A stretch of 6,249 nucleotides of DNA from an uncultured Porphyromonadaceae bacterium. GTDB lineage: Bacteria; Bacteroidota; Bacteroidia; Bacteroidales; Muribaculaceae. The notes below the pieces were generated by a model. The model searched no databases. It saw only the letters and a list, made by a program, of their open reading frames with translations, and was not told the DNA's origin. Positions 1-5,453 of the stretch are shown in pieces. The position numbers were made by a program, and so were the translations under genes. Position 1 is the stretch's first letter. Each line of letters opens with the position of its first letter. The DNA is taken from positions 1-6,249 of the forward strand of contig CAJMDR010000132.1 in the NCBI GenBank assembly GCA_905212215.1, given 5' to 3'.

Positions 1-1540
1 AAATGTTGCCGACGGTATTCATCACCACGGCCGCCTCCTTGTCACCGTAGTCGCGCTTGAGCTGTGAGAAGTCCTGAAAGCCGAGACACACCGCGACCTT
101 GTTGCTTCGCGCAGTGGCAATGAGATTGTCGAGACCCTTGAAGTATATGGTCGGTAGCTCATCTATGACCACTCCCGATTTCAGCATGTTCTTCTTGTTG
201 ATAAGTTTGACGATTCGGGAATTGTAAAGACCGAGGGCAGCCCCATAGATATTCTGACGGTCGGGATTGTTACCGACACAAAGAATCTTAGGATGTTCCG
301 GATTGTTGATGTCGAGAGTGAAGTCGTTCCCCGTCATTACCCAGTATAGCTGCGGCGAAATCATACGTGACAGCGGTATTTTAGCCGATGCAATCTGGCC
401 CTGCAACTGGTCCTGAGCTCCTCCTTTCCATGCGTCCATGAACGGAGAAAGGTAGTTCTCCAACTCACGGTAGGATGTGAGAATCGGGAAAATATCCTCA
501 TAGTTGCGGTTGAGGAACTCTATCGCATGGGGGAAGGTGCAATACTTTCCGTTTTCGTAGATTTTCAAAAACCAGATTATCGCGGCCAGTAGGATAATCG
601 GCGACTCCACAAAGAAATCGCCCTGCTTCTGAATCCATGTCTTGTTCAAATTCAGGAGTATGGTGTATGCCGATTCGTAAGCATCCGCAATATCCGTCAT
701 GAAGTCAGGATGTATCGGGTTGCACCTGTTGCTGCGCATGGGATCATCGAAATTGATGACATAGAACTTGACTCCCTTGGGATATTTATCCTTATTCTTT
801 ATCAGATGGTTATATACGATAGTGGAGAGGTCCGGATATTTGAAGTCGTAGCAATAAAGCGCAAATCCTTTCTCTATCTGCTGTTTAAGGAAGTTGTTCA
901 CAACTGCGAAAGACTTGCCAGAACCTGGAGTGCCCAGCACTATTGTTGCGCGGAAAGGATTTACCACGTTTATCCATCCCTTATGCCACTTCTTTTCGTA
1001 GTAAAACTTAGTCGGTAGATTGACGGAATATTGATTCTTCAACAACCGGGTCTCCTGCATGAACGACTCGTTCTCATCGTTGAAACGGTCATCCATCATG
1101 TTGTTCTTCAGCATACGGCTCATCCATATACCGGCCATCATAAGGGAGCCGAAACCTATTGCGGTGGTGCCTATGTATCCATACTTCCATCCGATTCCCG
1201 GCATCCACCAGTTCAGGAGAAAGAGAACAGTACCAATGCATAGGGCGATTATTATATGACGCCACGAGATATTTTCGTTCTTAACACCCTTGGTGCCGAA
1301 GCACGACAGTCCCAACAGCAGGAGCGCGAACAGCTTGGAGTTGAAAGTGGTATGGAACAGACCGCAGGAACGGTCGAAGTTGTTGAGGATTTTATCGGTC
1401 ATGGAGTAGAACCAGCCGCTGTCAACGGTCTCCACCCTTGTAAAGAAATAGAGGTTGGCCACCACCAGCACAATGCTGATGGCCCGGAGAAAATCCATAA
1501 TCTTGGCCAACGCCCTGAGGTCATCTTCTTGCTGACTCAT
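1..1540 (-). CDS. mobC: Type IV coupling ATPase MobC (VirD4/TraG-like), C-terminus cut by window edge
   Basis: This is the conjugation coupling protein, an inner-membrane ATPase that links the relaxase-DNA complex to the type IV secretion channel. About 513 residues are present, starting MSQQEDDLRALAKI at 1540; the reading frame is still open at base 1. The N-terminus has four hydrophobic stretches, at about residues 17-33, 67-83, 94-111 and 121-140, consistent with a membrane anchor. A Walker A motif, GTPGSGKS, is at 203-210. A Walker B motif, VVIDELPT, has its acidic pair at D460-E461. A downstream GFQDFSQL (from about 487) matches the conserved glutamine motif of VirD4/TraG proteins. Bacteroidales MobC proteins are, from memory, about 650-670 residues, so roughly the last quarter is probably missing. 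The start lies 13 bases after the mobB stop, with only AT-rich sequence and no Shine-Dalgarno site between, so it is probably co-transcribed with mobA and mobB. The family is certain; the name mobC follows Bacteroides usage, and TraG would be the equivalent name elsewhere. Confidence 0.93.
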   Translation of the reverse strand, partial: MSQQEDDLRALAKIMDFLRAISIVLVVANLYFFTRVETVDSGWFYSMTDKILNNFDRSCGLFHTTFNSKLFALLLLGLSCFGTKGVKNENISWRHIIIALCIGTVLFLLNWWMPGIGWKYGYIGTTAIGFGSLMMAGIWMSRMLKNNMMDDRFNDENESFMQETRLLKNQYSVNLPTKFYYEKKWHKGWINVVNPFRATIVLGTPGSGKSFAVVNNFLKQQIEKGFALYCYDFKYPDLSTIVYNHLIKNKDKYPKGVKFYVINFDDPMRSNRCNPIHPDFMTDIADAYESAYTILLNLNKTWIQKQGDFFVESPIILLAAIIWFLKIYENGKYCTFPHAIEFLNRNYEDIFPILTSYRELENYLSPFMDAWKGGAQDQLQGQIASAKIPLSRMISPQLYWVMTGNDFTLDINNPEHPKILCVGNNPDRQNIYGAALGLYNSRIVKLINKKNMLKSGVVIDELPTIYFKGLDNLIATARSNKVAVCLGFQDFSQLKRDYGDKEAAVVMNTVGNI

Positions 1541-1553
1541 ATATAATAAGGTA

Positions 1554-2843
1554 TTACGGTTTGCGTCCGCGACGGTGCTGACGCTTCATGCGGCGAATGA
1601 ACGCCTCTTCATCGGGATTGTAAGACCGTCCCTGCTGTATCTCGAATCCCGGCAACGACAAGTCGTAATCATAATCGTCATTATCATGCGAATGACCTGC
1701 GCTGACGGACGGAGCCGCATCCGGTGAGGATGTATCTGAATACGGTTGATGGGTATGGTGTGTGCCTTCCTCTTTCGGAATTTCGGGAACAGGTGCCTGG
1801 AAATGTTCTTGCGGATGTTCCGTATTGAACCTGTCTTCGAGGGCATTGGCTGAAAAGGCTTTTCCCAGACGGGAACCGTTGAGGACATTGAAAGTGTTGT
1901 GGTCGATGAAAGTGACGCCGTAGATTCTTCCTTCGGCAGTATGTCTCATCACAACGTCGATATTCTCCTCCTTTAGTCTGGCTATAAAATCCTCCTTGCC
2001 GCTGCACTCCGAAAGGGCCCGCGCCACTTTCTCTTTAGTGGGTGCAATGTTGACAGTTTCCTTTGACCGCTCATATTTGGCATCAATCGCCTCACGTCTT
2101 GCGAACTTGCCGAGCCGAGAGGCTTTGAACGGTGCAGCAATCGGTTGACCGTCCTCCCCAAGCGCGAAATATACCAGTCCATGATATTCTCGGCCATTTA
2201 CCCTGCCGTCGGTATTCTCACACCTGACATTGAACAGACCGAGGACGGCGTTATACTCTCCGATAGTCTGGAACTTGTAACGCATACCGACAATCTTGAC
2301 CACCGCCGCAACCTGTTTCTTCAAGTCACCGGAAGGATCAATTTTCAGCAACGGAGTTTCCGGGGTAACCTTCTCTCGCTCGGCGGTCTTCAGACCGTAT
2401 TTGCGTTCCAATTCCCGTGTAATCTCCTTGCTTCGGTAGAAATTGTTTTTGTCGGATATGCAGGAGCCGTCAGTCCTTACCCTCAGTGCAACGATGTGCA
2501 TGTGGTGCCGGTTAATGTCCGTGTGCTTATATACCATGTAAGGCATATCCCCGAAGCCCATTTTATCCATATATTCGCGGGCTATCTCCGTGAGTTGCGC
2601 GTCTGTCAGCACATCGTCAGGATGCGGATTCAGGGAGATATGCACCATCGGTCGCTCGGTCTTTGTTGTGGAAGGCATCCACTGCATGAAGTCGGCGAAA
2701 GCACGTTTGATGTCAACCGTACCCGTGCCGTCATTATAGATTCTGTTGGTGTCAAGCAACCGTCCTTTCTCCTTGTTGATTTTCTCCCCGTTGTAACTTA
2801 AAGCGCCATACAGGGAATTGCCTAACGAGATTTTTGCGACCAT
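1554..2843 (-). CDS. mobB: Conjugative relaxase MobB (HUH, MOBP/PF03432-type)
   Basis: This is the relaxase, which nicks oriT and stays covalently bound to the 5' end of the transferred strand. The protein has 429 residues. The N-terminal nuclease domain covers about residues 1-200. It shows the conserved HISLNPHPDD block at 68-77 and the metal-binding HUH motif within HTDINRHHMHI, with H107, D109, R112, H114 and H116. Y17 in GALSYNGEKIN is the most likely catalytic tyrosine, by position (inference). Residues about 180-340 form a middle region without a motif I recognise. From about 340 the chain is rich in H, P, S and D, including an acidic HDNDDYDYDL stretch. It ends in a strongly basic tail, RRMKRQHRRGRKP, probably for DNA contact. 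The start codon at 2843 lies inside the end of mobA (22-base overlap), suggesting translational coupling. No frameshift or lost motif is seen, so the relaxase looks functional. Confidence 0.93.
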   Translation of the reverse strand: MVAKISLGNSLYGALSYNGEKINKEKGRLLDTNRIYNDGTGTVDIKRAFADFMQWMPSTTKTERPMVHISLNPHPDDVLTDAQLTEIAREYMDKMGFGDMPYMVYKHTDINRHHMHIVALRVRTDGSCISDKNNFYRSKEITRELERKYGLKTAEREKVTPETPLLKIDPSGDLKKQVAAVVKIVGMRYKFQTIGEYNAVLGLFNVRCENTDGRVNGREYHGLVYFALGEDGQPIAAPFKASRLGKFARREAIDAKYERSKETVNIAPTKEKVARALSECSGKEDFIARLKEENIDVVMRHTAEGRIYGVTFIDHNTFNVLNGSRLGKAFSANALEDRFNTEHPQEHFQAPVPEIPKEEGTHHTHQPYSDTSSPDAAPSVSAGHSHDNDDYDYDLSLPGFEIQQGRSYNPDEEAFIRRMKRQHRRGRKP

Positions 2844-3247
2844 GCCTCGTCAAATTCCTTAGCCAGGTCTGCGATGTCCTGACTTACACTGATGAGTTTA
2901 ATCATCAGTTTCTTGATTTCGGCAATCGCCTCCATCGCTTTTTTCTCGGTGAAATTCTGGTTGAGGGTAGCAACCAGATTGTCGTAAGTCACGCCGATTG
3001 TCCGGTACAGGGAATTGAATCCGGCGAGTCTGTCAATAAAAATACGGGTGTTTTCATCGACGTAGAAGACCTTGAAAGGCTTCTGAAAGAGAAAATGCTT
3101 GATGAAAGCAGCCTTGTTGTCTGCATCCGATTTCTCGAACATAGCGAGAAAGCGGGCATTTTCCTCTGCATTGAACCGCACGACATAGCGGTTCACGGAG
3201 GGGTCAACCTTGGGTTTTCTCCCTCCGCGAGTTGAAAATTTACTCAT
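2822..3247 (-). CDS. mobA: Mobilization accessory protein MobA (relaxosome, ribbon-helix-helix-like)
   Basis: This small basic DNA-binding protein of 141 residues is the usual partner of Bacteroidales MobB. It is expected to bind oriT and position the relaxase. The N-terminus, MSKFSTRGGRKPKVDPSVNR, is basic and is followed by a short strand and helices (RYVVRFNAEENARFLAMFE) typical of this ribbon-helix-helix-like family. The middle, about residues 80-105, carries the IDRLAGFNSLYRTIGVTYDNLVATLNQNF segment in two conserved halves. The C-terminus is charged and helical, perhaps a coiled coil. I chose the ATG at 3247 because family members begin just before the GGRKPK motif and the bases before it are AT-rich. 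In-frame ATGs at 3265 and 3313 would add 6 or 22 residues; the longest would run into the hairpin at 3304-3328. Its stop falls 22 bases inside mobB. Confidence 0.85.
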   Translation of the reverse strand: MSKFSTRGGRKPKVDPSVNRYVVRFNAEENARFLAMFEKSDADNKAAFIKHFLFQKPFKVFYVDENTRIFIDRLAGFNSLYRTIGVTYDNLVATLNQNFTEKKAMEAIAEIKKLMIKLISVSQDIADLAKEFDEAWSQKSR

Positions 3248-3303
3248 TTTAGAATGTAAAGGCATCGCGGATTGCCATGCTGAAGCTGCCGCAGGCGTTG
3301 AAA

Positions 3304-3328
3304 GGTTCTCCAACTTTGGCGGAGAACC
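3304..3328. repeat. Perfect 8-bp inverted repeat, 9-base loop
   Basis: The arms are ggttctcc (3304-3311) and ggagaacc (3321-3328) around the loop aactttggc. The repeat lies 57 bases upstream of the chosen mobA start. Candidate roles are a relaxosome or oriT hairpin, or a mobA leader structure. No T-run follows on either strand, so it is not a typical terminator. Confidence 0.7.
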
Positions 3329-3340
3329 ACACCCTCGGAG

Positions 3341-3395
3341 AGCAAGGGTTGTGAGGCACCGAATTTATTTCGAGTGCCCCGCAACATACCTTGCT
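3341..3395. repeat. 55-base nested inverted repeat, strongest oriT hairpin candidate
   Basis: Paired segments from outside to inside are: agcaagg (3341-3347) with ccttgct (3389-3395); gttg (3348-3351) with caac (3382-3385); ggcac (3355-3359) with gtgcc (3374-3378); and cgaa (3360-3363) with ttcg (3369-3372). The loop is tttat. This gives 20 base pairs, interrupted by a 3x3 internal loop, a one-base bulge (A3373) and a three-base bulge (ata 3386-3388). Such length is very unlikely by chance. Next to mobA in a mob locus, an oriT hairpin recognised by MobA/MobB is the best explanation; a regulatory structure in the mobA leader is the alternative. Confidence 0.72.
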
Positions 3396-3476
3396 CATCC
3401 ATGTGGATGCTTGTATATCAACAAATTCAGATGGAGGAAAAGATTCCGATATGTTCCTATACAATTAATGTGTGCC

Positions 3477-3499
3477 AAGAGGTGCCGGTCTGACCTCTT
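3477..3499. repeat. Perfect 7-bp inverted repeat, 9-base loop
   Basis: The arms are aagaggt (3477-3483) and acctctt (3493-3499), with loop gccggtctg. The geometry (9-base loop) resembles the repeat at 3304-3328 but the sequence differs. It lies downstream of the putative mob promoter, so it would be transcribed in the mobA leader. Confidence 0.6.
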
Positions 3500-3537
3500 C
3501 AAGCATGGATTCTATCGAGAAAGCGGCATAGATGGCT

Positions 3538-3555
3538 TCGCCCGACCTTGGGCGA
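3538..3555. repeat. GC-rich 6-bp inverted repeat, 6-base loop
   Basis: The arms are tcgccc (3538-3543) and gggcga (3550-3555), with loop gacctt. It sits just downstream of the putative minus-strand -7 box at 3573-3580, so it could be an operator or the first hairpin of the mob transcript. No T-run follows. Confidence 0.5.
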
Positions 3556-3572
3556 TACCGCGATTGCTATAT

Positions 3573-3606
3573 TAAAGTTACAAAAAATATCCGACATGAC
3601 CAAAAA
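3573..3606 (-). promoter_or_regulatory. Candidate mobABC promoter
   Basis: Read on the minus strand, TTTTTG (3606-3601) is followed after 20 bases by TAACTTTA (3580-3573). The Bacteroidetes sigma-ABfr consensus is TTTG, about 19-21 bases, then TAnnTTTG. The -33 box and the spacing match, and the -7 box matches except its last base. A transcript starting near 3565 would have a leader of about 320 bases containing the four hairpins at 3304-3555. This is by-eye evidence only. Confidence 0.45.
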
Positions 3607-3634
3607 CGGCGTCTCCGGGCGATGACATGACCAA
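3593..3634. repeat. 11-bp direct repeat gacatgaccaa, copies 31 bases apart
   Basis: Identical copies lie at 3593-3603 and 3624-3634, start to start 31 bases, close to three helical turns. The first copy overlaps the putative -33 box of the mob promoter and the second lies upstream of it. This is a reasonable layout for a dimeric regulator of mob expression, or for iteron-like relaxosome sites. Confidence 0.55.
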
Positions 3635-3747
3635 GGAGAAACATAGACAAGCCGCTATCAAAATCCGGTTTGAGCGAAAATACACATTATTCAAAATCGC
3701 GTCACTTTGAGGCGGTGAGAGGCGACCGAGTACCGGATATGTCCGAA

Positions 3748-3781
3748 ATTGTACCTGACAGACAATCATATAGTAACTTTG
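3748..3781 (+). promoter_or_regulatory. Candidate tra operon promoter
   Basis: TAACTTTG at 3774-3781 matches the Bacteroidetes -7 consensus TAnnTTTG exactly. ATTG at 3748-3751 is a three-of-four match to the -33 TTTG, but the 22-base spacer is slightly long. Weak -33 matching would fit a promoter that needs an activator, as the CTnDOT tra promoter does. Transcription from about 3788 would give a leader of about 460 bases before traA. Confidence 0.5.
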
Positions 3782-3796
3782 CAACGTGAACATCAG

Positions 3797-3820
3797 CCGT
3801 CACATCCACCGTCACATTCA
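3797..3820. repeat. Tandem 12-bp repeat just past the putative tra start point
   Basis: Two abutting units, ccgtcacatcca (3797-3808) and ccgtcacattca (3809-3820), agree at 11 of 12 bases. They start about 16 bases after the candidate -7 box, a position suited to a repressor or an excision-factor-type DNA-binding protein. The second unit runs into the first copy of the long direct repeat. Confidence 0.55.
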
Positions 3821-3840
3821 AGTTAATGTCTTTTGGAATG
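3813..3840 (+). repeat. Long direct repeat, copy 1, with internal inverted arms
   Basis: Bases 3813-3838 match 3945-3970 at 23 of 26 positions, including an unbroken ttcaagttaatgtc. Within the copy, cattc (3815-3819) can pair with gaatg (3836-3840), extended by aa (3820-3821) with tt (3833-3834) past one bulged G. The copy is therefore both a repeated site and a possible stem-loop of the tra leader. Confidence 0.65.
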
Positions 3841-3904
3841 TCCGACCGCATGGCTGTACTTTCTGATATTCACACACACGAATTGACAATCTGATATACG
3901 GACT

Positions 3905-3922
3905 AAATCACGCCTGTGATTT
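3905..3922. repeat. Perfect 7-bp inverted repeat, 4-base loop
   Basis: The arms are aaatcac (3905-3911) and gtgattt (3916-3922) around gcct. It lies between the two copies of the long direct repeat. It could be a compact RNA hairpin of the leader or a palindromic operator. Confidence 0.6.
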
Positions 3923-3944
3923 CATATGCCGGTCCAAGCATCCG

Positions 3945-3973
3945 CACGTTCAAGTTAATGTCCATTGGAACTG
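3945..3973 (+). repeat. Long direct repeat, copy 2, with pairing-preserving change
   Basis: This is the second copy of the 3813-3838 repeat, offset by 132 bases. The arms here are gttc (3948-3951) and gaac (3968-3971). Compared with copy 1, the A-T pair 3816/3839 is a G-C pair 3948/3971, so both partners changed while pairing was kept. Upstream, ccg is also shared once a one-base gap is allowed. Confidence 0.65.
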
Positions 3974-4047
3974 TTGCCCGATAGTATTGGCAGACATTTG
4001 AATGACCTCGCATAAAGACTGCCGTTATCACGACTGTCCATTCAATC

Positions 4048-4067
4048 CGGTGGCAATAATGCCATCG
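4048..4067 (+). repeat. 8-bp hairpin in the tra leader
   Basis: Arm cggtggca (4048-4055) pairs with tgccatcg (4060-4067) around the loop ataa, with one G-U pair if read as plus-strand RNA. No T-run follows, so it is not a terminator by itself. Confidence 0.55.
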
Positions 4068-4073
4068 TCCTGT

Positions 4074-4089
4074 ACAGACTGATGTCTGT
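4074..4089 (+). repeat. 6-bp hairpin in the tra leader
   Basis: Arm acagac (4074-4079) pairs with gtctgt (4084-4089) around tgat. A second tctgta at 4089-4094 can compete for the tacaga arm at 4073-4078, so the exact register is uncertain. Confidence 0.5.
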
Positions 4090-4094
4090 CTGTA

Positions 4095-4126
4095 GCGACG
4101 TAGCCGTCTATCCGTCCGGCTGTCGC
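4095..4126 (+). repeat. 10-bp GC-rich hairpin in the tra leader
   Basis: gcgac (4095-4099) pairs with gtcgc (4122-4126), and agccg (4102-4106) with cggct (4117-4121). There is a two-base bulge (4100-4101) and a 10-base loop. It is the strongest hairpin of the plus-strand leader. A run of six T follows at 4142-4147, but 15 bases beyond the stem, too far for a standard intrinsic terminator. Confidence 0.6.
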
Positions 4127-4161
4127 AAGAAACCCATCCAATTTTTTGCCAGCACATATCC

Positions 4162-4192
4162 CCGGTTTTGTCGATAAGACCGGTCTGCCGGT
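4162..4192 (+). promoter_or_regulatory. Possible attenuator-like switch: two mutually exclusive hairpins before traA
   Basis: Hairpin 1 is ccggtttt (4162-4169) with aagaccgg (4176-4183), 8 bp with one G-U pair and a 6-base loop. Hairpin 2 is accgg (4179-4183) with ccggt (4188-4192), loop tctg. Both use 4179-4183, so only one can form. The element ends about 60 bases before the traA start. Alternate pairing is typical of regulated leaders, but the switching itself is inference. Confidence 0.4.
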
Positions 4193-4254
4193 GGTGTGCC
4201 GTTGCGAAAGCTCCCGTGAGTATCAACCCTATGTTTAACACCGAACAACAGCAA

Positions 4255-5013
4255 ATGAAAGAACCTGTTTTTGTTGCCTTTTCCACTCAGAAGGGAGGAG
4301 CGGGCAAAACAACACTGACCGTACTGATGGCGAGTTATCTCTACTACGTCAGAGGATTAAATGTCCTTGTTGTCGATTGCGACTACCCACAGTACAGCAT
4401 CAAGGAGATGCGCGACCGCGACGTGGAGATTCTCAGAATCAACGCCGCTTTCAAAAGGAATTTCGCAGAACAGCGCGAGCGCACAAAGCGGGATCCTTAT
4501 CCCATCCTCATATCAAAACCGGAGGAATCGCTCGGCAAGGTCAAGGCCGTGATTGAATCCGGGCAGGAGTTCGACCTCGTTCTCTTTGACCTCCCCGGCA
4601 CCATCAACAATTCCGGTGTCGCAAAGACCGTGTCGCTGATGGACTATATCTTCTGCCCGGTGGCTGCCGACAAACTGATTCTCGAAAGCTCGCTTGCTTT
4701 CGCCTTGAAGGTACGCGACGAGATTATGACTGTCTCCGGCTGCTCTGTCAAGGATATGTATATGCTCTGGAACCTTGTGGATGCCCGCGAGAAGACAGAC
4801 CTGTACGACCGATATGAGGAAGTCTTTGAAGAACAGATGTTGCAGACTCTCAAGACCCGTCTTCCCGATGCCAAGAAGTACAGGCGGGAAGGCTCGAAGG
4901 ATGCCTCCCGTGCCGTGTTTCGCTCAACGCTCCTGCCTCCGGACCGCAACCTTCTGAAAGGGAGTCGGCTTGTGGAACTTGTTGACGAGATTCTCGGTAT
5001 CATCAAGCTCTGA
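4255..5013 (+). CDS. traA: ParA/MinD-family ATPase TraA of the conjugative element
   Basis: This is a ParA-type deviant-Walker ATPase that heads the tra operon. From the start at 4255 it has 252 residues, the usual length for this family. The Walker A motif is KGGAGKTT (13-20), preceded by the family's STQ. The A' region is VVDCDYPQYS (39-48, D41/D43), and Walker B is VLFDLPGT (109-116, D112). Residues 1-12 before Walker A are short, with no N-terminal DNA-binding domain. Two in-frame starts are possible: 4231 adds eight residues (MFNTEQQQ) and an upstream ATG at 4168 adds 29. I chose 4255 because the 20 bases before it are A-rich, which Bacteroidetes favour, and because homologues begin a few residues before PVFVAFSTQKGG. 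No ParB-like gene follows; the next genes are DUF3408 proteins, which may be its partners. Its precise role in transfer is not known to me. Confidence 0.9.
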   Translation: MKEPVFVAFSTQKGGAGKTTLTVLMASYLYYVRGLNVLVVDCDYPQYSIKEMRDRDVEILRINAAFKRNFAEQRERTKRDPYPILISKPEESLGKVKAVIESGQEFDLVLFDLPGTINNSGVAKTVSLMDYIFCPVAADKLILESSLAFALKVRDEIMTVSGCSVKDMYMLWNLVDAREKTDLYDRYEEVFEEQMLQTLKTRLPDAKKYRREGSKDASRAVFRSTLLPPDRNLLKGSRLVELVDEILGIIKL

Positions 5014-5021
5014 CAAGGCTT

Positions 5022-5453
5022 ATGGCAAAACGGTATGACAATGATTTCGATGCCGAAGGTTTTGTCGAGAACTTTCGAGCCAAAGAATATCCGGCCCCCT
5101 CCCAGGATGGGAATAAGCAGCAGGATTCAGATACTGCTCAGACTTCACCGGCCACGGATGATAAGAAGACACGAAACAGAACAACAGCGAAAAGCAAGGA
5201 CAGTCCGACTGAACCGGTCATCGGATTCAAGGAGAAATATCTCGACTCCCTTAAATACAAGAGTCCGAACAGACGCTATCCGCAGGTAGGTATCCATCCT
5301 GATTTCGTGAAGGTAATCAAGCGGCTGGAAGATGCCAACGGCACATGGGGTTGCAGCGTATCGACATACATCAACAACGTCCTCGCCGCCCATTTCAAGG
5401 ACAACGAGGATATTATTAACGACTTGTTAGAAAATTCTTATAACAATGAATAA
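5022..5453 (+). CDS. DUF3408 conjugal transfer protein (traB position)
   Basis: A 143-residue protein of the DUF3408 family found only in Bacteroidales conjugative elements, to my knowledge. Residues about 20-68 are polar and low in hydrophobics (Q, D, T, K, S), probably disordered. The C-terminal half, from about residue 85, carries YPQVGIHPDFVKVIKRLED then VSTYINNVLAAHF. That is a strand plus two helices, in the style of a ribbon-helix-helix DNA-binding fold. It starts eight bases after the traA stop. Its last eight bases overlap the next gene. The family function is unproven; DNA binding or partnership with the ParA ATPase is inference. By operon position it corresponds to traB of CTnDOT-type elements, but I do not assign the name from sequence alone. 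Confidence 0.82.
   Translation: MAKRYDNDFDAEGFVENFRAKEYPAPSQDGNKQQDSDTAQTSPATDDKKTRNRTTAKSKDSPTEPVIGFKEKYLDSLKYKSPNRRYPQVGIHPDFVKVIKRLEDANGTWGCSVSTYINNVLAAHFKDNEDIINDLLENSYNNE

Larger units (their letters stand above)
3248..4254. other. Divergent mob-tra intergenic region with candidate oriT and tra leader
   Basis: About 1 kb lies between the divergent mobA and traA starts. Open frames here on both strands have no family-like sequence, odd composition and no conserved context, so I call no gene. What is visible is a run of inverted and direct repeats, listed separately, and one candidate promoter on each strand. Known of CTnDOT (from memory): the excision proteins act on the tra promoter, Xis2d binds between mob and tra, and oriT is linked to the mob genes. 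By analogy this interval should carry oriT, both operon promoters and regulator sites. The exact nick site cannot be read from the sequence. Confidence 0.75.

Noticed and set aside
2145..2801. Plus-strand open frame of 218 codons
   Set aside because: It is a long shadow frame exactly antisense to the relaxase domain of mobB, whose motifs are intact.
3396..3409. catcca/tggatg inverted repeat
   Set aside because: It has only a two-base loop if fully paired; at most a 5-bp hairpin, weak beside the adjacent 3341-3395 structure.
3210..3575. Plus-strand open frame of 121 codons across the mobA start and the hairpin cluster
   Set aside because: It runs antisense to mobA, is rich in C, R and H, has no recognisable motif, and its frame crosses the inverted repeats; best explained as chance.
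3663..3738. 7-bp inverted repeat atccggt (3663-3669) and accggat (3732-3738)
   Set aside because: The arms are 62 bases apart and short; chance is a sufficient explanation, though it does frame the gap between the two promoters.
3578..3793. Minus-strand open frame of 71 codons
   Set aside because: It lies over both candidate promoters and has no family resemblance; the hydrophobic stretch in it is short and unconvincing.
4095..4147. Intrinsic terminator formed by the 4095-4126 hairpin and the T-run at 4142-4147
   Set aside because: The T-run starts 15 bases after the stem, too far for a normal terminator; attenuation there would need another factor.
3903..4286. Minus-strand open frame of 127 codons in the tra leader
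   Set aside because: The composition is atypical (many C, W, H), it has no domain, and it overlaps the traA start antisense and the leader repeats.
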